Position numbers and translations under genes: made by a program
Source of the DNA: Bacteroidaceae bacterium
Lineage (GTDB): Bacteria > Bacteroidota > Bacteroidia > Bacteroidales > Bacteroidaceae
Length of the DNA stretch: 46,192 nucleotides
Assembly: GCA_017621515.1 (NCBI GenBank)
Contig: JAGASY010000063.1
Coordinates: 1 to 46,192 of the forward strand
Direction: 5' to 3'
Part shown: one piece after another, positions 16,998 through 26,225 of the stretch
Position numbering within the stretch: the stretch's first letter is position 1
How the letters are laid out: each line of letters begins with the position of its first letter
The notes under the pieces: generated by a model
The model's database searches: none
What the model was told of the DNA's origin: nothing
The model's input: the letters and a program-made list of their open reading frames with translations, nothing else

Positions 16998-18377
16998 ATG
17001 AAAGTTATCATAGCCGGAGCCGGTGCGGTCGGTACTCATCTTGCCCGTCTGTTGTCAAGCGACAATATAAGTGTCATACTCATTGACCGTGACGAGGAGA
17101 AACTGAGCAAGCTCAACACGAATCTCGATATCATGACGCTTAATGTTCCTCCCACATCGTTGAAAGGGATGAAGGATGCCGGCATGGAAGATGCTGACTT
17201 GTTTATTGCTGTCACACCTCACGAGAGCGAAAATCTTTTGTGTTGCATGTTGGCAAAGCAGTTGGGCGCGAAACGGACTGTGGCGCGAGTTGATAATTAT
17301 GAGTACATGCGTCCTGAGAATCGTGCGTTTTTTGAGAACATGGGCATCGCCTCGCTCATTTATCCGGAATTGCTTGCCGCAAAAGATATAGCAGCCTCTA
17401 CGCAATTCAGCTGGGTGAGGCAGTTGTGGGAGTTTGGCGACAATAAGGATCTTGTGCTTATGAGTGTCAAGATGCACGATGAGAATCCGAAGTTCGACAA
17501 AGAGATAAAGAATAAGAACAATCTTCTTGTGGGAAGGACGCTCCGGGATATCGGTATGGACGGACATAAATTCCATGTGGTGGCAATCAAGCGCGAAGGC
17601 GACACTGTCATACCGTATGGTGATGAGAAGATTCTGCCGCGCGACCTTGTCTTTTTTATGACTACAAGAAATGAAATCAACACCATACGGCATTTGTCCG
17701 GCAAAGATGATTATCCGTCCGTGCATCATGCAGTTATTGTAGGCGGTGGAAAACTGTCTGTACGTACCGACTGGGCATTGCCAGACAGCATGAGCGTCAA
17801 AATCATAGAGCCGAATCAGGAGCGTTGTGAAGAGTTAGGCAGATTAGTTAAGCCGCGTACTCTTGTCATCAACGGTGAAGGGCATGACATGGAGTTGTTG
17901 AACGACGAAGGGTTTGACCATCTTGAAGCTTTTATTGCGCTGACGGACAATGATGAAGAAAACATTCTTGCCTGTGTTGCGGCGCGGCGCAAAGGCATAC
18001 GCAGAACTATTGCTCAGGTGGAGAATCTCGACTATTTTGACATGGCGGAGGATCTTGACGTGGGTACGATAATCAACAAGAAAGTGATTGCGGCAAGTCA
18101 TATCTATAGGATGCTTCTGAAGGCGAAAGTGGATAATGTGAAGAAACTTACCGTTGCCGATGCCGATGTGGCTGAGTTTATTGTGAAGAAAGGTTCGAAA
18201 ATCACGAAAAAGAGTGTCATGGAGCTTGGTCTTCCGCGCGGAGTGAATATCGGAGGCATGGTGCGTGACGGCAAGGGATGTCTGGTGTCCGGAAAAACCG
18301 TTTTGCAGGAAGGAGATAAGGTGGTAGTTTTCTGTATTAATTCTACATTGAAGAGGCTGGACAGGTACTTCAAGTGA
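16998..18377 (+). CDS. trkA: Trk potassium uptake regulatory subunit
   Basis: A 459-residue cytoplasmic NAD-binding subunit that gates the TrkH potassium channel. Two RCK modules are visible: the first opens with IIAGAGAVGTHLARLL (residues 4-19) and the second with AVIVGGGKLSVRTDWALPD at about 248. Each is followed by a TrkA_C-like lobe (VGRTLRDIG and ITKKSVMELGLPRGV). The doubled arrangement and length equal E. coli TrkA. In relatives trkH normally follows directly; here 1.3 kb carrying a nuclease-like gene separates them. Confidence 0.93.
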   Translation: MKVIIAGAGAVGTHLARLLSSDNISVILIDRDEEKLSKLNTNLDIMTLNVPPTSLKGMKDAGMEDADLFIAVTPHESENLLCCMLAKQLGAKRTVARVDNYEYMRPENRAFFENMGIASLIYPELLAAKDIAASTQFSWVRQLWEFGDNKDLVLMSVKMHDENPKFDKEIKNKNNLLVGRTLRDIGMDGHKFHVVAIKREGDTVIPYGDEKILPRDLVFFMTTRNEINTIRHLSGKDDYPSVHHAVIVGGGKLSVRTDWALPDSMSVKIIEPNQERCEELGRLVKPRTLVINGEGHDMELLNDEGFDHLEAFIALTDNDEENILACVAARRKGIRRTIAQVENLDYFDMAEDLDVGTIINKKVIAASHIYRMLLKAKVDNVKKLTVADADVAEFIVKKGSKITKKSVMELGLPRGVNIGGMVRDGKGCLVSGKTVLQEGDKVVVFCINSTLKRLDRYFK

Positions 18378-18415
18378 ACTTTGTATAAATATTTAACAGG
18401 ACTTTTTTGTCCTTG

Positions 18416-18491
18416 TTTAGTGGATGCGTTCGACAGACTTCCTTTTTGTTTAAGTCGAATATAACCACTAAAGATATACGGAGAAGTCTGT
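18416..18491. repeat. Nested inverted repeats between trkA and the YhcG-like gene
   Basis: TTTAGTGG (18416-18423) and TTCGAC (18429-18434) mirror GTCGAA (18454-18459) and CCACTAAA (18465-18472) with equal 5-base gaps. In addition, ACAGACTTC (18433-18441) mirrors GAAGTCTGT (18483-18491), so the two folds exclude each other. The TTCGACAGACT core recurs at 33334. Confidence 0.7.
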
Positions 18492-18558
18492 GAATAAACT
18501 CACAAGTAGTAACAAATAAACTGAAAAGACTATGTAAAATAGATACAGAAATATAATT

Positions 18559-19659
18559 ATGAATAAATCTATCAGCATATTGGATAAGGATTACGTTTTA
18601 TGGGTCAAGGAACTTGTTAAGCGTTATCGTAGCAGTCAAATCAAGGCGGCTATAAAGGTGAACAAAGAAATGCTTCGCTATTATTGGGAACTTGGCAAGG
18701 ACATTGAGGAAAAGCAAGTGGACAATAAGTATGGCAGTAAGTTCTATGCTACACTGAGCCGTGATTTATGCCATGAAATGCCTGGTGTAGAAGGTTTGTC
18801 TGAAACTTCAATTCGTTATGCTAAGCGTTTTTATGTCCTTTATAACCAACAAATTGCAAATCTTCCACAAGTTGTGGAAGAATCTGAAACAGCAAATCTT
18901 CCACAGCTTGTGGAAAAATTGTATTCTGATTTGTTCTCAATTCCTTGGGGGCATCATCGTTACATAATAGACAAATGTTCAAATAGTTCCGATAAAGCTC
19001 TGTTCGATGTTCGTCAGACGTTGGAAAATGGCTGGAGCAGAGATATGTTGCTCAATGTATTGGGTACAGATTTGTATGAACGTAACGGTAAAGCTCTGAC
19101 AAATTTCAAGAGTACACTTCCTGATGTGGACAGCGATTTGGCACAAGAACTGACACGTGACCCTTACAACTTTTCTTTTACTGGTTTACTCGGGAAATAC
19201 AATGAGCGTATATTAAAAGACACGTTGTTGACCAATATAACGAACTTCCTGTTGGAACTTGGTACAGGGTTCGCCTATGTTGGCAAGGAATATCGCCTAC
19301 AAATAGCTGAGAAAGAAAAGTTTATAGACCTACTTTTCTACAATCTCAAATTATCTTGCTATGTAGTGGTAGAGGTAAAAATCGGTGAGTTTGATTTTGC
19401 CGATGCAGGGCAATTAGGCGGTTATGTTGTAGCTTGTAATCATCTTCTTCGTAAGGAGGGACGAGATAATCCTACAATTGGATTGCTTATTTGTAAGCAA
19501 AAAAGCAACACATTGGCTCAATATGCTCTTGAATCAAGCAGTCAGCCCCTCGGAATATCCGAATATGAGCTTGAAAAACTCTATCCAGAAAAAATTGAAG
19601 GTACAATGCCGTCAATAAAAGAGATTGAGGCTAAATTAGATGGTCAAAACAACGACTAA
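18559..19659 (+). CDS. YhcG/DUF1016-type PD-(D/E)XK nuclease-like protein
   Basis: A 366-residue protein of the DUF1016/YhcG group. The N-terminal winged-helix-like part (about 10-140) has YYWELGKDIEEKQ, SETSIRYAKRFY and FSIPWGHHRYII. The C-terminal nuclease fold has FIDLLFYN (Asp257) and VVVEVKIGEF (Glu272, Lys274), the D-ExK pattern, then Gln285. Relatives are found in defence or mobile-element contexts and have been linked to restriction-type and genome-maintenance roles; the role here is not known. Residues 100-111 are repeated at once (ANLPQVVEESET, then ANLPQLVEK). It lies between trkA and trkH, is more AT-rich than both, and looks inserted. Confidence 0.85.
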   Translation: MNKSISILDKDYVLWVKELVKRYRSSQIKAAIKVNKEMLRYYWELGKDIEEKQVDNKYGSKFYATLSRDLCHEMPGVEGLSETSIRYAKRFYVLYNQQIANLPQVVEESETANLPQLVEKLYSDLFSIPWGHHRYIIDKCSNSSDKALFDVRQTLENGWSRDMLLNVLGTDLYERNGKALTNFKSTLPDVDSDLAQELTRDPYNFSFTGLLGKYNERILKDTLLTNITNFLLELGTGFAYVGKEYRLQIAEKEKFIDLLFYNLKLSCYVVVEVKIGEFDFADAGQLGGYVVACNHLLRKEGRDNPTIGLLICKQKSNTLAQYALESSSQPLGISEYELEKLYPEKIEGTMPSIKEIEAKLDGQNND

Positions 19660-19683
19660 ATTTAATCTTACAAACTAACAATC

Positions 19684-21168
19684 ATGCCCAACTGGAAACT
19701 TATAGCTAAAGTAATAGGTGTTTTGTTGTTCATTGAAGCCGGACTCATGCTTCTGTGTCTCGGTGTCTCTGCTTGGTACAAGGAAAATATCATGGCTTTT
19801 CTCATCCCGACCGGAATAGCTCTTGTTGTCGGCGGGGCTGGCATTGCTATGGGTGCAAGAGCCGGAAAGAACATGGGACGTAAGGACGGATATATCATCG
19901 TCTCGCTGGTGTGGATTATATTCACCTTGATAGGTATGCTTCCTTTCCTGATAGACGGTTGCATATCCGATGTGGCAAGTGCATTCTTCGAAACTATGTC
20001 CGGGTTCACCTCCACAGGTTCGACCGTCATTGACGACCTGAGCGTAGTGCCCAAAGGGCTGTTGTTCTGGAGAAGTATGGCGCAATGGACAGGAGGTATA
20101 GGTATCATTTTCTTTACCATCGCCATTCTCCCTGCCTTCGGGGTAGGAGAAGTGAAGCTCTTTGCTGCCGAATCCACCGGACCGTTGCATGACAAGGTGC
20201 ATCCGCGGATAAGTGTGGCTGCCAAGTGGATTGGAACGGTGTATCTGCTGCTTACCGTCAGCTGCATTGGGACGCTCATCCTTTGCGGAATGGATGTGTT
20301 TGATGCAGTGAATGTTTCGATGGCAACCACTGCCACGGGGGGATTCTGTACGCACAGCGAACTACTGCACGATGTGTTCCATTCCCCTGCCATAGAATAT
20401 GTGCTCATATTCTTCATGTTCATTTCTGGAGTCAATTATACGCTCATATATTATACGATATTGAAAGGGCGCATCAACCGCTTTTTCAATGATGCGGAGT
20501 TGCGATGCTACATGATGATTGCCGGCGGAGCCACACTGGTATGTACGGTATTCCTTTTTATATCCAATAATTTCAATGACCTTGAACTTGCATTCCGTGA
20601 GTCGGCTTTCACTGTGGTTTCCTTGCAGACAACCACGGGGCTTGCCACGTGCGATTACACCTTATGGCCCGTACAGCTGATGCCAGTGCTGCTATTTGTC
20701 ATGTTCGCCGGTGCCTGCTCGGGTTCGACAAGCGGAGGTTTCAAGTGCGTCCGTATGTCCATTCTCTACCGTGTGATGCACAATGAGTTCATGCGCATCC
20801 TGCACCCTCGCGCCGTGCTCCCAGTTCGTCTCAACGGCAATGTCGTTCCGTCTTCTATCGTGCAGACGCTCATGGCATTTGTGACCCTTTTTGTGGGAGC
20901 ATTGTTTCTTGGTGCCTTTGTGCTTGCTCTCTGCGGTGTCGATCAGAGTTCTCCGCGCCAGTCGTTTGATTATTATGAGGCATTTGGACTTGCTATGTCT
21001 TCTTTGAGCAATGTAGGTCCGGGCATGGACTATTACGGTCCTGTACATTCATGGTCTGTGCTCAGTCCGCTTGCAAAGGTCATCTGCTCGTTTCTCATGT
21101 TGATAGGGCGTCTGGAGATTTTCCCAATCATTATTCTTTTCACACGTGTCTTCTGGAAACGGTCATAA
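19684..21168 (+). CDS. trkH: Trk/Ktr potassium transporter membrane subunit
   Basis: A 494-residue inner-membrane protein with about ten or more helices and four pore-loop repeats of the TrkH/KtrB type: GFTSTGSTVIDD (about 105), TTATGGFCTH (about 217), TTTGLATCDY (about 318) and SLSNVGPGMDYYG (about 440). Also visible are MAQWTGGIGIIFF and GACSGSTSGGFKCVRM, which are strongly conserved. It carries potassium inward under TrkA control. The ATG at 19684 fits the family N-terminus and lies 24 bp after the nuclease-like gene, so transcription may read through from it. Confidence 0.94.
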   Translation: MPNWKLIAKVIGVLLFIEAGLMLLCLGVSAWYKENIMAFLIPTGIALVVGGAGIAMGARAGKNMGRKDGYIIVSLVWIIFTLIGMLPFLIDGCISDVASAFFETMSGFTSTGSTVIDDLSVVPKGLLFWRSMAQWTGGIGIIFFTIAILPAFGVGEVKLFAAESTGPLHDKVHPRISVAAKWIGTVYLLLTVSCIGTLILCGMDVFDAVNVSMATTATGGFCTHSELLHDVFHSPAIEYVLIFFMFISGVNYTLIYYTILKGRINRFFNDAELRCYMMIAGGATLVCTVFLFISNNFNDLELAFRESAFTVVSLQTTTGLATCDYTLWPVQLMPVLLFVMFAGACSGSTSGGFKCVRMSILYRVMHNEFMRILHPRAVLPVRLNGNVVPSSIVQTLMAFVTLFVGALFLGAFVLALCGVDQSSPRQSFDYYEAFGLAMSSLSNVGPGMDYYGPVHSWSVLSPLAKVICSFLMLIGRLEIFPIIILFTRVFWKRS

Positions 21169-21243
21169 AGGCTTTTTTGTTATAGCTCGTATGTTATGGA
21201 AATAAGTAAAAAGATAGCAAAATGAGAGTCGAATCCTCTGTTT

Positions 21244-21925
21244 TTCTGTCTTTTTGCTACTCTAAAATTTTAACATTCAAAATCGAAAAAAACGTGATTT
21301 TTCGGGGTTTTTCCGAGCGAGAGGAAGTTTTGTTGAAAAATACGCTTATTTTTGAAACTTCTGAAAACCACTTTCAAATGTGAAATAGTGTTTCGTTTTT
21401 GGACGGATTGTTCACATTTATTTATTCCCTGCGAAGAGCTCTTGGAAAAAACTACTAAGTTTTCAAATTTTCAGCGCACTGTTTTTTTAGCCGTGGCGCA
21501 CTGTAATTTTATCCACAGTGCGCTACAATTTTAACTGCTTAGTAGATTGGAGAAAATTTCAGCGCACTGTTCCTGAAAAAACTCTTGGGATTGGAATAAA
21601 AAACACTGAACACCGAATTTTCTGTTAATGGATGTGAATTTCCCTGTTTGCTCGAAAATCCGTACAAAAATGGGCAAAGGAAATAAAAATTGATGTGAAT
21701 CAAGTATTATAAAAGATAACATGCAGTAAATCAGGTGTTTACTGTTTTAATCGGAGGTGCAGGTTTTTAAGGTAAAATGAATGCCTTTTTGCAGAGTGTT
21801 ATCTTGCTGATTTTTAGCAAATTAGCAAAATTGTCCTGTTCTTCTGAATTGTGAATAAGTGTTTCAAATGTTAATTTCCGCCTTGGGGCGAAAATCAATT
21901 TGTCAAAAATGAGAGATGAATTTTC
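21244..21925 (+). repeat. Dispersed ~690-bp non-coding repeat, copy B (diverged)
   Basis: The left half shares with copy A GTGAAATAGTGTTTC, TATTCCCTGCGAAGAG, AAAAACTACTAAG, CAGCGCACTG (21472) and GGCGCACTGTAATTTTAT. The right end shares GTTAATTT, GGGGCGAAAATCA and TTTGTCAAAAATG. The middle and the TTGATTATCAA palindrome are lost or diverged. Frames here are short and not shared with the other copies. It fills most of the 960-bp gap between trkH and the permease gene. The remainder of the gap (21926-22069) is AT-rich with a TTCAACAG/AGGAGTCTGT motif. Confidence 0.75.
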
Positions 21926-22069
21926 GTATGTTTTTTGTAGGTCTTAGTAGGTGTGTTCAACAGCAATAGGAGTCTGTGAGTATTCCCTGCAACTATGGTA
22001 AATAGAAAAATCAAAAATTTTCTAAATTTAAAAAACCGGTGCATAAGAAATATTCAAAAAGGCAAATAA

Positions 22070-22101
22070 TTTGGCATTGAGCATGATTTGCATTACCTTT
22101 G
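22070..22101 (+). promoter_or_regulatory. Promoter of the LptF/LptG-family gene
   Basis: TTTG (22070-22073), 20 bases, then TACCTTTG (22094-22101) matches the Bacteroidetes consensus. The leader would be about 20 bases long. Confidence 0.75.
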
Positions 22102-22128
22102 CAAGCTAATAAAACGTCATATATTTTT

Positions 22129-24051
22129 ATGCGCATCATAAAAAAACTCGACATATTTATCCTGAAGAATTATCTTACTCTGTTTGCGGGTACGTTCTGT
22201 ATCAGCCTGTTTGTCGTCATGATGCAGTTTTTGTGGAAATATGTGGACGAACTTATCGGAAAAGGACTTGAACTGAGCGTGATGGCGAAGTTCTTCTTTT
22301 ATGCCGGAGAGACACTTGTACCGTTGGCATTGCCTTTGGCGATACTGCTTGCTTCTTTGATTTCATTCGGCAACTTGGGAGAACGGCTTGAACTGCTGGC
22401 CATAAAGGCTGCCGGAATATCATTGTTCCGCACTTTAAGACCGTTGATTATATTCAACCTGTTTGTGGCATACGGCTCTTTCTATTTTCAGGATGTGATT
22501 GCTCCTATGGCAAACCGGAATCTTATGCAGCTGCTGTATTCCATGAGACAGAAGTCGCCGGAACTGGATATTCCGGAAGGGGTATTCTACGACGGAATAG
22601 AGGGGCTGAACATATATGTAAGGCAGAAGGATAAGGAGACCGGTGCGCTATATAACATTATTATATATAACATGCGTGACGGGGTGGATAATGCGCATAT
22701 CATACTTGCCGACTCCGGTAGTCTGGAGACAAGTGCCGACAAGCAGCATCTGCTCCTGCATCTTTATAGCGGAGAGCAATTCGAGAATCTCCGTTCCGGT
22801 GCTCTGGTGACGAACAATGTGCCTTATCGGCGAGAGACGTTTGTGGACAAGCACTTTATCATAGACTTTGATACGAACTTCAATATGGCAGACGGAGACA
22901 CGTTCTCCAGTTCTGCCAATACCAAGAATATGCAACAGCTTGTTGCCGATATAGATTCGTTGGAGACATACTACGACAGTCTGGGACTTACCTATTATAA
23001 TGAAATGAAAAGGAGTGCCCTTTTTGTTCCGGTGATAGATGGGGAGAATGCAGACAAGAAGGACGAGAGCGGCGGGCAGAAAAAGGACATGGCGAAGCAG
23101 AATGTCGAAATTGTGCTGGACAGTGTTTTCGGAAAGATGAGTGCCGGCGAACAAGAGGCGGTAATAAGGTCAGCCATGCAGAAAGTGTCCATACAGCAGA
23201 TGGACACGGAATTTAAGAGTGCGAGCATGGAGGATGGAAACAGTCAGATACGGCGCCACTGGCTCAAGTTCTGGGAAAAGATAACAATGGCTCTCGCCTG
23301 TATGGTGTTCTTCTTCATCGGTGCTCCTCTCGGCGCCATCATACGCAAGGGAGGACTTGGCTTGCCGGTTGTCGTGTCGGTCATCATATTCATTATCTAC
23401 TATATCATCAATACCGCCGGAATGAAGTTGGGACGTCAAGGCACCATCCCCGTGTGGTTCGGTATGTGGCTGAGTACCATCGTGCTTGCTCCGTTGGGTG
23501 TATTCTTTACCGTCAAGTCGAACAACGACTCGGTAGTGTTCAACATGGATGCCTACACAGCCTTCTTCCGCAAGCTTTGGGGAGTAAGAGTGAAAAGGCA
23601 TGTAGTTCGCAAAGAGGTTATCATCAATACTCCGGACTATGCCCGGTGTGCGGAGGAACTCGACTCAATTGTGGAGCGGTGTCAGGAATATCGGCGGACA
23701 CATCGTTTGCATCTGTTCCCCGGCTATTTCAACTTGTATTTCCGCAATGGCAGGGATGAAGATGTGGAGGTCCTGAAAGAGTCGATAGAGACGGTGGTGG
23801 AAGAATTGTCCAACAGTAAAGATAAGAAGATATTGTACGGACTTAACGACATGCCGGTGATTGACGAGTATGCCCATACAGCTCCTTTCCGCAACAAGAA
23901 ACTGAATATGGCGGCGGGAATAATCTTCCCGATAGGCATAGGACTCCTGTTCCGGATTGCGCGCTTCAGACGAAGGTTGAAGACTGACTTGCGCGCTGTC
24001 GTGAAAACGGGAGCGGATTTGAAGAAGCGGTGCGAGACTCTGAGCCGCTGA
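22129..24051 (+). CDS. LptF/LptG family permease (YjgP/YjgQ)
   Basis: A 640-residue inner-membrane protein of the lipopolysaccharide export ABC system, which extracts LPS from the inner membrane with LptB and passes it to LptC. The N-terminus MRIIKKLDIFILKNYLTLF, the TM1-TM2 pair, SFGNLGERLELLAIKAAGIS (coupling-helix region, about 75-95) and PEGVFYDGIEGLNIYVRQKD (beta-jellyroll region) are typical. The last three helices lie at about 375-465 (IGAPLGAIIRKGGLGLPVVV). It is much longer than the roughly 360 residues of E. coli because of a charged insertion (about 260-370) and a tail of about 170 residues, as is common in Bacteroidetes. The ATG at 22129 is preferred to an upstream TTG. Confidence 0.9.
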   Translation: MRIIKKLDIFILKNYLTLFAGTFCISLFVVMMQFLWKYVDELIGKGLELSVMAKFFFYAGETLVPLALPLAILLASLISFGNLGERLELLAIKAAGISLFRTLRPLIIFNLFVAYGSFYFQDVIAPMANRNLMQLLYSMRQKSPELDIPEGVFYDGIEGLNIYVRQKDKETGALYNIIIYNMRDGVDNAHIILADSGSLETSADKQHLLLHLYSGEQFENLRSGALVTNNVPYRRETFVDKHFIIDFDTNFNMADGDTFSSSANTKNMQQLVADIDSLETYYDSLGLTYYNEMKRSALFVPVIDGENADKKDESGGQKKDMAKQNVEIVLDSVFGKMSAGEQEAVIRSAMQKVSIQQMDTEFKSASMEDGNSQIRRHWLKFWEKITMALACMVFFFIGAPLGAIIRKGGLGLPVVVSVIIFIIYYIINTAGMKLGRQGTIPVWFGMWLSTIVLAPLGVFFTVKSNNDSVVFNMDAYTAFFRKLWGVRVKRHVVRKEVIINTPDYARCAEELDSIVERCQEYRRTHRLHLFPGYFNLYFRNGRDEDVEVLKESIETVVEELSNSKDKKILYGLNDMPVIDEYAHTAPFRNKKLNMAAGIIFPIGIGLLFRIARFRRRLKTDLRAVVKTGADLKKRCETLSR

Positions 24052-24135
24052 ATCTGCTCTGCTTGTAGTAGGCAGGGAGATTGCAGACCGGAGTCGCCAC
24101 AGAACAAATAAATTGTAAACTAAAAAACTCAAAAT

Positions 24136-25350
24136 ATGGAAGACTTTAAATTCAGTACGATAGAAGAAGCTGTCGAAGACTTCAAACAAGGAAAGTTTGT
24201 CATTGTCGTCGATGACGAAGACCGTGAAAACGAGGGTGACTTCATAACTCCTGCGGAGACGATAACTCCGGAAAAAGTCAATTTCATGCTTAAAGAGGGA
24301 CGTGGGGTGTTGTGCGCACCTGTTACTATATCAAGAGCAGAAGAACTTGAACTTCCGCATCAGGTGGAGAACAATACGTCAATGCTCGGCACACCGTTTA
24401 CCGTGACGGTTGACAAGCTGGAAGGCTGCACCACCGGAGTGTCGGCTCACGACCGTGCTGCTACCATACAGGCTCTTGCCGACCCTGCATCCACTCCGCA
24501 GACATTCGGACGTCCGGGTCATATCAATCCGTTGTATGCTCAGGACAAAGGGGTGCTCCGCCGTGCTGGACATACGGAAGCGGCTGTCGATCTTGCGCGT
24601 CTTGCTGGTTTGCGTCCGGCGGCAGCACTGATTGAGATTCTGAATCCCGACGGAACAATGGCGCGTCTGCCTGAACTTCAGGCGAAGGCGAAGGAGTTTG
24701 GCTTGAAGCTGATACAGATAAAAGACTTGATTGCTTATCGCCTCTGTCGTGAATCGCTTGTGGAAAAAGGTGTTGAGGCTGACATGCCGACCGAGCACGG
24801 TCATTTCCGTATCATTCCTTTCCGTCAGAAGAGCAACGGACTTGAACATGTGGCTTTGCTGAAAGGAGAGTGGACGAAGGACGATCCGGTGCTTGTGCGT
24901 ATGCACTCTTCTTGTATGACCGGAGATATTTTCGGTTCTATGCGTTGCGATTGCGGAGACCAGTTGCATAAGTCGATGGAACTTATCGAGAAGGAGGGCA
25001 AAGGACTCATCGTATATCTCAATCAGGAAGGACGCGGCATCGGACTGATGAATAAGATTGCTGCCTACAAACTGCAAGAAGAAGGGTATGACACGGTGGA
25101 TGCCAACATCCATCTCGGTTTTGACCCTGACGAGCGCGACTATGGGGTGGGAGCACAGATACTCCGTGAACTCGGTGTCGGAAAAATCCGTCTGCTGACA
25201 AATAATCCGGTGAAACGTGTCGGTCTTGAAGGCTACGGACTTGAGATAGTTGAGAATGTGCCTATTGAAATCACTCCTAACGAATACAACGAGCGTTATC
25301 TGCACACCAAGAAGGATCGTATGGGGCACACGCTTCATTTCAACAAGTAA
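24136..25350 (+). CDS. ribBA: Bifunctional DHBP synthase / GTP cyclohydrolase II
   Basis: A 404-residue fusion that supplies both precursors of riboflavin. The N-terminal half makes 3,4-dihydroxy-2-butanone 4-phosphate from ribulose 5-phosphate ([12 protein letters not shown] at 23-34 is the metal-binding loop, with [13 protein letters not shown] near 146). The C-terminal half opens GTP, with the zinc-binding [18 protein letters not shown] near 260 and [13 protein letters not shown] near 298. The usual Bacteroidales RibBA is 400-410 residues. The ATG at 24136 is 84 bp past the permease gene. No FMN riboswitch is visible in this short gap. Confidence 0.96.
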   Translation: MEDFKFSTIEEAVEDFKQGKFVIVVDDEDRENEGDFITPAETITPEKVNFMLKEGRGVLCAPVTISRAEELELPHQVENNTSMLGTPFTVTVDKLEGCTTGVSAHDRAATIQALADPASTPQTFGRPGHINPLYAQDKGVLRRAGHTEAAVDLARLAGLRPAAALIEILNPDGTMARLPELQAKAKEFGLKLIQIKDLIAYRLCRESLVEKGVEADMPTEHGHFRIIPFRQKSNGLEHVALLKGEWTKDDPVLVRMHSSCMTGDIFGSMRCDCGDQLHKSMELIEKEGKGLIVYLNQEGRGIGLMNKIAAYKLQEEGYDTVDANIHLGFDPDERDYGVGAQILRELGVGKIRLLTNNPVKRVGLEGYGLEIVENVPIEITPNEYNERYLHTKKDRMGHTLHFNK

Positions 25351-25395
25351 AAAAACAGAGAGGACTTCCGGTTCTTTCAATAAAAAAATAAGCAA

Positions 25396-26112
25396 ATGGA
25401 AAATGATTCTTATTTACGTGACTATTCCTATGGTAGTTCACATGACGTGACGGCAGCGTTTCCCGCACTGATGAGAAACGTGTATGTATGGATGACAATG
25501 GCACTTGCCGTGACCGGACTCACTGCATTCTACGTGGCTTCGACACCGGAACTGTTGTATGCCATATTCTCAAGCAAATTGGCATTCTGGGGGCTGTTTA
25601 TAGCCGAACTGGCTGTGGTGATGATTCTCACGTCGTGCATTAAAAAACTTTCTTTCCCTGTGGCGGCCTTGATGATGGCGGCATATTCCATTCTTAATGG
25701 AGTTACAATGTCGGCAATCTTCATTGTCTATACGCTTTCATCAATAGCTTCTACTTTCTTCATCACGGCAGGGACATTTGCCGCAATGGCTGTTGTGGGA
25801 TATACGACAAACCGGGATATGACGAAAATCGGCGGCATCTTGTTCATGGGTCTCATAGGCCTTGTGATAGCTGTGGTGGTCAATATGTTCCTTGGCAGCT
25901 CTCTCATGGACTACATCATATCCGTTTTTGGTGTCCTGATATTTACCGGCCTGACAGCATACGATTCCAACAAGATAAAGGCAATGCTGATGCAGTGTGA
26001 CAGAGTGGATGATAATACGCAGAAGATAGCCCTGTTGGGTTCGCTGTCGCTGTATCTTGATTTCGTCAATCTGTTCCTGTATCTGCTTCGTTTTCTTGGA
26101 AACAGGAAATGA
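25396..26112 (+). CDS. Bax inhibitor-1/YccA family membrane protein
   Basis: A 238-residue protein with seven predicted helices and a short N-terminal tail, of the BI-1/YccA family. Helix 1 is preceded by MRNVYVWMTMALAVTG (family signature). The C-terminal helices contain LIFTGLTAYDSNKIKAML and end SLYLDFVNLFLYLLRFLG, the hallmark of this family; the two Asp residues that set the pH-sensitive calcium leak in characterised homologues lie in this part. The biological role in Bacteroidetes is not established. It follows ribBA after 45 bp. Confidence 0.92.
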   Translation: MENDSYLRDYSYGSSHDVTAAFPALMRNVYVWMTMALAVTGLTAFYVASTPELLYAIFSSKLAFWGLFIAELAVVMILTSCIKKLSFPVAALMMAAYSILNGVTMSAIFIVYTLSSIASTFFITAGTFAAMAVVGYTTNRDMTKIGGILFMGLIGLVIAVVVNMFLGSSLMDYIISVFGVLIFTGLTAYDSNKIKAMLMQCDRVDDNTQKIALLGSLSLYLDFVNLFLYLLRFLGNRK

Positions 26113-26225
26113 TTGGTCCGCTTTTGTATTAGCTAACAGAAAGTAATAACAAAGTCCGATTCCCCTTGCTATATGGACTTGGGAGTCTTTGCTGCCGATG
26201 TGGCGGGACTTGGGAAATAAGAAGT

